Assembly: GCF_021353265.1 (NCBI RefSeq)
Contig: NZ_JAJTWU010000009.1
Span: forward strand, 186,001-250,000
DNA from: Pelomonas cellulosilytica
GTDB lineage: Bacteria > Pseudomonadota > Gammaproteobacteria > Burkholderiales > Burkholderiaceae_C
Length of the DNA stretch: 64,000 nt
Direction of reading: 5' to 3'
Below the pieces are notes generated by a model. That model was not told where the DNA came from, did no database searches, and was given only the letters and a program-made list of their open reading frames with translations. This document shows positions 62,363-64,000 of the stretch, in pieces; the stretch's first letter is position 1, and each line of letters begins with the position of its first letter. The position numbers and the translations under genes were made by a program.

Positions 62363-63127
62363 ATGAAGCACTGGTTCGCCGCCACTCTCGTCATTGCCGC
62401 TGCCGCCGTCCAGGCGCAGCCCGCCGACCCGCTGAAGGCCGCTGTCGCGGCCGACCACCGCAGCGTCGGCAACGTCGCGCGCGACGCGGCGCGCCATCCG
62501 TACGAGACGCTGAGCTTTTTCGGCATCAAGCCCGCCGACACGGTCGTCGAGCTGGCGCCAGGAGGCGGCTGGTACACCGAGATCCTGGCGCCCTATCTGC
62601 GCGAGCAGGGCCAGCTCTACGCCGCCGACGCCGGCAGCCCGCGCTTCAAGGCCAAGATGGAGTCGATGGGCGTCTACGGCAAGGTCAAGATCACGACCTT
62701 TGACCCCGCCAAGGGCCTGCTCGACATCGCCCCGCCCGGCAGCGCCGACGCGGTGCTGACGTTCCGCAATGTGCACAACTGGATGGCCGGTGGCACCGCG
62801 CAGGCCGTGTTCGACGCGGCCTTCAAAGCCTTGAAGCCGGGCGGCGTGCTGGGTGTGGAGGAGCACCGCCTGCCGGCCTCGCGTACGCAGGACCCGAAGG
62901 CGCCGACCGGCTATGTTCAGGAGGCGACGGTCATCAAGTTCGCCGAGGCGGCCGGCTTCAAGCTGGCCGGCCGCAGCGAGGTCAATGCCAACCCCAAGGA
63001 CACGGCCGACCACCCCAGCGGCGTCTGGACGCTGCCGCCTACCTACGCGATGAAGGACCAGGACCGCGCCAAGTACCAGGCCATCGGCGAGAGCGACCGC
63101 ATGACGCTGAAGTTCGTCAAGCCCTGA
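62363..63127 (+). CDS. Exported methyltransferase-fold protein
   Basis: 254 aa with a clear signal peptide (MKHWFAATLVIAAAAVQA). The rest is a class I SAM-dependent methyltransferase fold: VVELAPGGGWYTEILAPYL (motif I, E-x-x-P-G-G-G), LYAADAGSPRF (motif II), ADAVLTFRNVHNWM (motif IV) and LKPGGVLGVEEHRL (post-IV). As S-adenosylmethionine is not known to be available in the periplasm, it may bind another ligand. Such exported methyltransferase-like proteins are common in Proteobacteria and not characterised as far as I know. Same strand as the phosphatase, 64 nt apart. Confidence 0.85.
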   Translation: MKHWFAATLVIAAAAVQAQPADPLKAAVAADHRSVGNVARDAARHPYETLSFFGIKPADTVVELAPGGGWYTEILAPYLREQGQLYAADAGSPRFKAKMESMGVYGKVKITTFDPAKGLLDIAPPGSADAVLTFRNVHNWMAGGTAQAVFDAAFKALKPGGVLGVEEHRLPASRTQDPKAPTGYVQEATVIKFAEAAGFKLAGRSEVNANPKDTADHPSGVWTLPPTYAMKDQDRAKYQAIGESDRMTLKFVKP

Positions 63128-63135
63128 GCGCGCGG

Positions 63136-63945
63136 ATGGCGCTGACCCACGCGGTCATCGGCTTTGGCCGGCTGGCTCAAGCGCTGGTGCCGGCGCTGCG
63201 TGCGGCGGGCGAGGCGGTCGTCGTCGGCCGCCGTTCGCCCGGCGCTGGCGAGTTCATGGCCGCCGCAGCTGCCGCGCAGGCCGACTGGGTGTGGCTGACC
63301 GTCCCTGACGACCACATCGCCACCACCGCGTCGGTGCTGCGCTGGCGGGCCGGTCAGCTGGCGCTGCATTGCAGCGGCGCGACGCCGCTGTCGGCGCTGG
63401 CGGCGGCTCCGGCGGCGGCGGGCTTCCATCCGCTGAAGCTGCTGGCCGGCGAGGCCGGCCTGGCGGGTGTGCATGTCGGCATCGAGGCCGACGCGGCGCA
63501 TCGCCCGGCGCTGGAGGACCTGGCCCGGCGGCTGGCCCTGCAGCCGCTGGCGCTGCCGTCGCCGATGGATAGCCGGGCCCGCGCGGCCTATCACGCGGCG
63601 GCCAATCTCGCGGCCAGCGGCGTGCTGGCCGTGCTGGCGGAGGCTGCCACGCTGTGGGACGAAGCCGGCCTGAACGGGGCGGATGCCCTGCCGGCGCTGC
63701 TGCCGCTGACGCGCGGTGCGCTCGACACCGCCGCCGCCCGTGGCCTGGCCGGCGCCGTGTCCGGCCCCATCGCCCGGGGCGACGCCGGCGTGCTGCAGCG
63801 CCACCTCGCGGCGCTCGCCGATGCCGGGCTGGATGCCGACCTGCTGCTGGCGCTGGGTCGCCGTCAGATTGCGCTGGCCGAGACCGCAGGCCGGCTGGAC
63901 GCCGCCCAGGCGGCCGGCCTTCGGGCCTTGCTCGTGCCGCGCTGA
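63136..63945 (+). CDS. Rossmann-like and DUF2520 domain oxidoreductase-like protein
   Basis: 269 aa. N-terminal Rossmann fold (HAVIGFGRLAQALVPALRAAG, a G-x-G-x-x-x dinucleotide motif, and WVWLTVPDDHI), then a helical DUF2520 domain (about 125-260: FHPLKLLAGEAG, AAYHAAANLAASGVLAVLAEA and GALDTAAARGLAGAVSGPIARGD). The family is related to ketopantoate reductase and PNPOx-like dehydrogenases, with no established substrate. 8 nt after the methyltransferase-like gene, so probably co-transcribed. Confidence 0.88.
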   Translation: MALTHAVIGFGRLAQALVPALRAAGEAVVVGRRSPGAGEFMAAAAAAQADWVWLTVPDDHIATTASVLRWRAGQLALHCSGATPLSALAAAPAAAGFHPLKLLAGEAGLAGVHVGIEADAAHRPALEDLARRLALQPLALPSPMDSRARAAYHAAANLAASGVLAVLAEAATLWDEAGLNGADALPALLPLTRGALDTAAARGLAGAVSGPIARGDAGVLQRHLAALADAGLDADLLLALGRRQIALAETAGRLDAAQAAGLRALLVPR

Positions 63946-63961
63946 ACCCGCCGGGGTTCGC

Positions 63962-64000
63962 GTGACAAAGGCCGCGTTCGCCTCGCTGTTGGGCCGTGGC
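63962..64000 (+). CDS. Possible start of another gene, cut by the window edge
   Basis: GTG at 63962 opens 13 codons (MTKAAFASLLGRG). No ribosome-binding site is obvious and it is too short to identify. Confidence 0.25.
   Translation, partial: MTKAAFASLLGRG

Noticed and set aside
1..64000. CRISPR arrays, rRNA genes and complete insertion sequences
   Set aside because: I saw no regularly spaced repeats, no rRNA-like sequence and no transposase-type protein in any frame.

Overview
The window is high-GC chromosomal DNA of a betaproteobacterium in the order Burkholderiales. It most resembles the Roseateles/Rubrivivax/Leptothrix group. The reasons are the gene order lolB-ispE-tRNA-Gln-prs-rplY, the mutM-mutY, rapZ-recN and nadK/hrcA blocks, an L25 protein with a Lys/Gly-rich tail, and PEP-CTERM exported proteins. 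Species assignment is inference.

Layout. (1) 1-9.7 kb: an RND efflux operon of MdtABC type with its outer-membrane factor (mdtA is cut by the window edge), then a pentapeptide-repeat protein. (2) 9.8-23.8 kb: core housekeeping. rplY, prs, tRNA-Gln, ispE, lolB and a large TPR protein run leftward. mutM, mutY and a small membrane protein run rightward. A D-Ala-D-Ala endopeptidase, a solute-binding-like protein, rapZ, recN, nadK and hrcA follow. (3) 23.85-27.6 kb: a 3.7-kb integrated element at the 3' end of a CAT-anticodon tRNA gene. It has direct att repeats, paired tandem sites that look like integrase arm sites, a DUF4102-type tyrosine integrase, an Xre-regulator/nucleotidyltransferase pair that looks like a toxin-antitoxin or defence module, and a DUF4365-like protein. 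About 1.2 kb of gene remnants lie just outside its right end.

(4) 28.8-41.2 kb: accessory region. A Tat-exported phosphocholine-type phospholipase C ends in a perfect two-loop type I dockerin. The next gene, overlapping by ATGA, encodes a cohesin-like PEP-CTERM protein. This suggests a cohesin-dockerin system for displaying a lipase on the cell surface, the most striking feature of the window. Then come a GNAT acetyltransferase, a patatin phospholipase, a second PEP-CTERM protein, an MddA-type methanethiol methyltransferase, an ECF sigma factor facing a TPR-containing Ser/Thr kinase, a DsrE-like protein and an antibiotic-biosynthesis-monooxygenase-fold protein. (5) 41.6-52 kb: a MipA-like outer-membrane protein, a fatty-acid hydroxylase, an exported ThuA-like protein, a beta-propeller lipoprotein divergent from a LysR regulator with a palindromic operator, an NAD-epimerase/DoxX fusion, two convergent membrane-protein genes (DUF2269, DUF2231) that both carry frameshifts, a Gln-rich disordered small protein and an SbmA/YddA-type ABC transporter.

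(6) 52-64 kb: signalling. A Crp/Fnr regulator is divergent from a small protein resembling a degenerate ornithine carbamoyltransferase N-domain, with an FNR-type box between them. An OmpR-type response regulator and hybrid kinase follow. A membrane PAS-PAS-GGDEF-EAL protein has a second FNR-type box upstream, so oxygen/redox control of cyclic-di-GMP is a reasonable hypothesis. The window ends with an exported small protein, an alkaline phosphatase, an exported methyltransferase-like protein, a DUF2520 Rossmann protein and perhaps the start of another gene.
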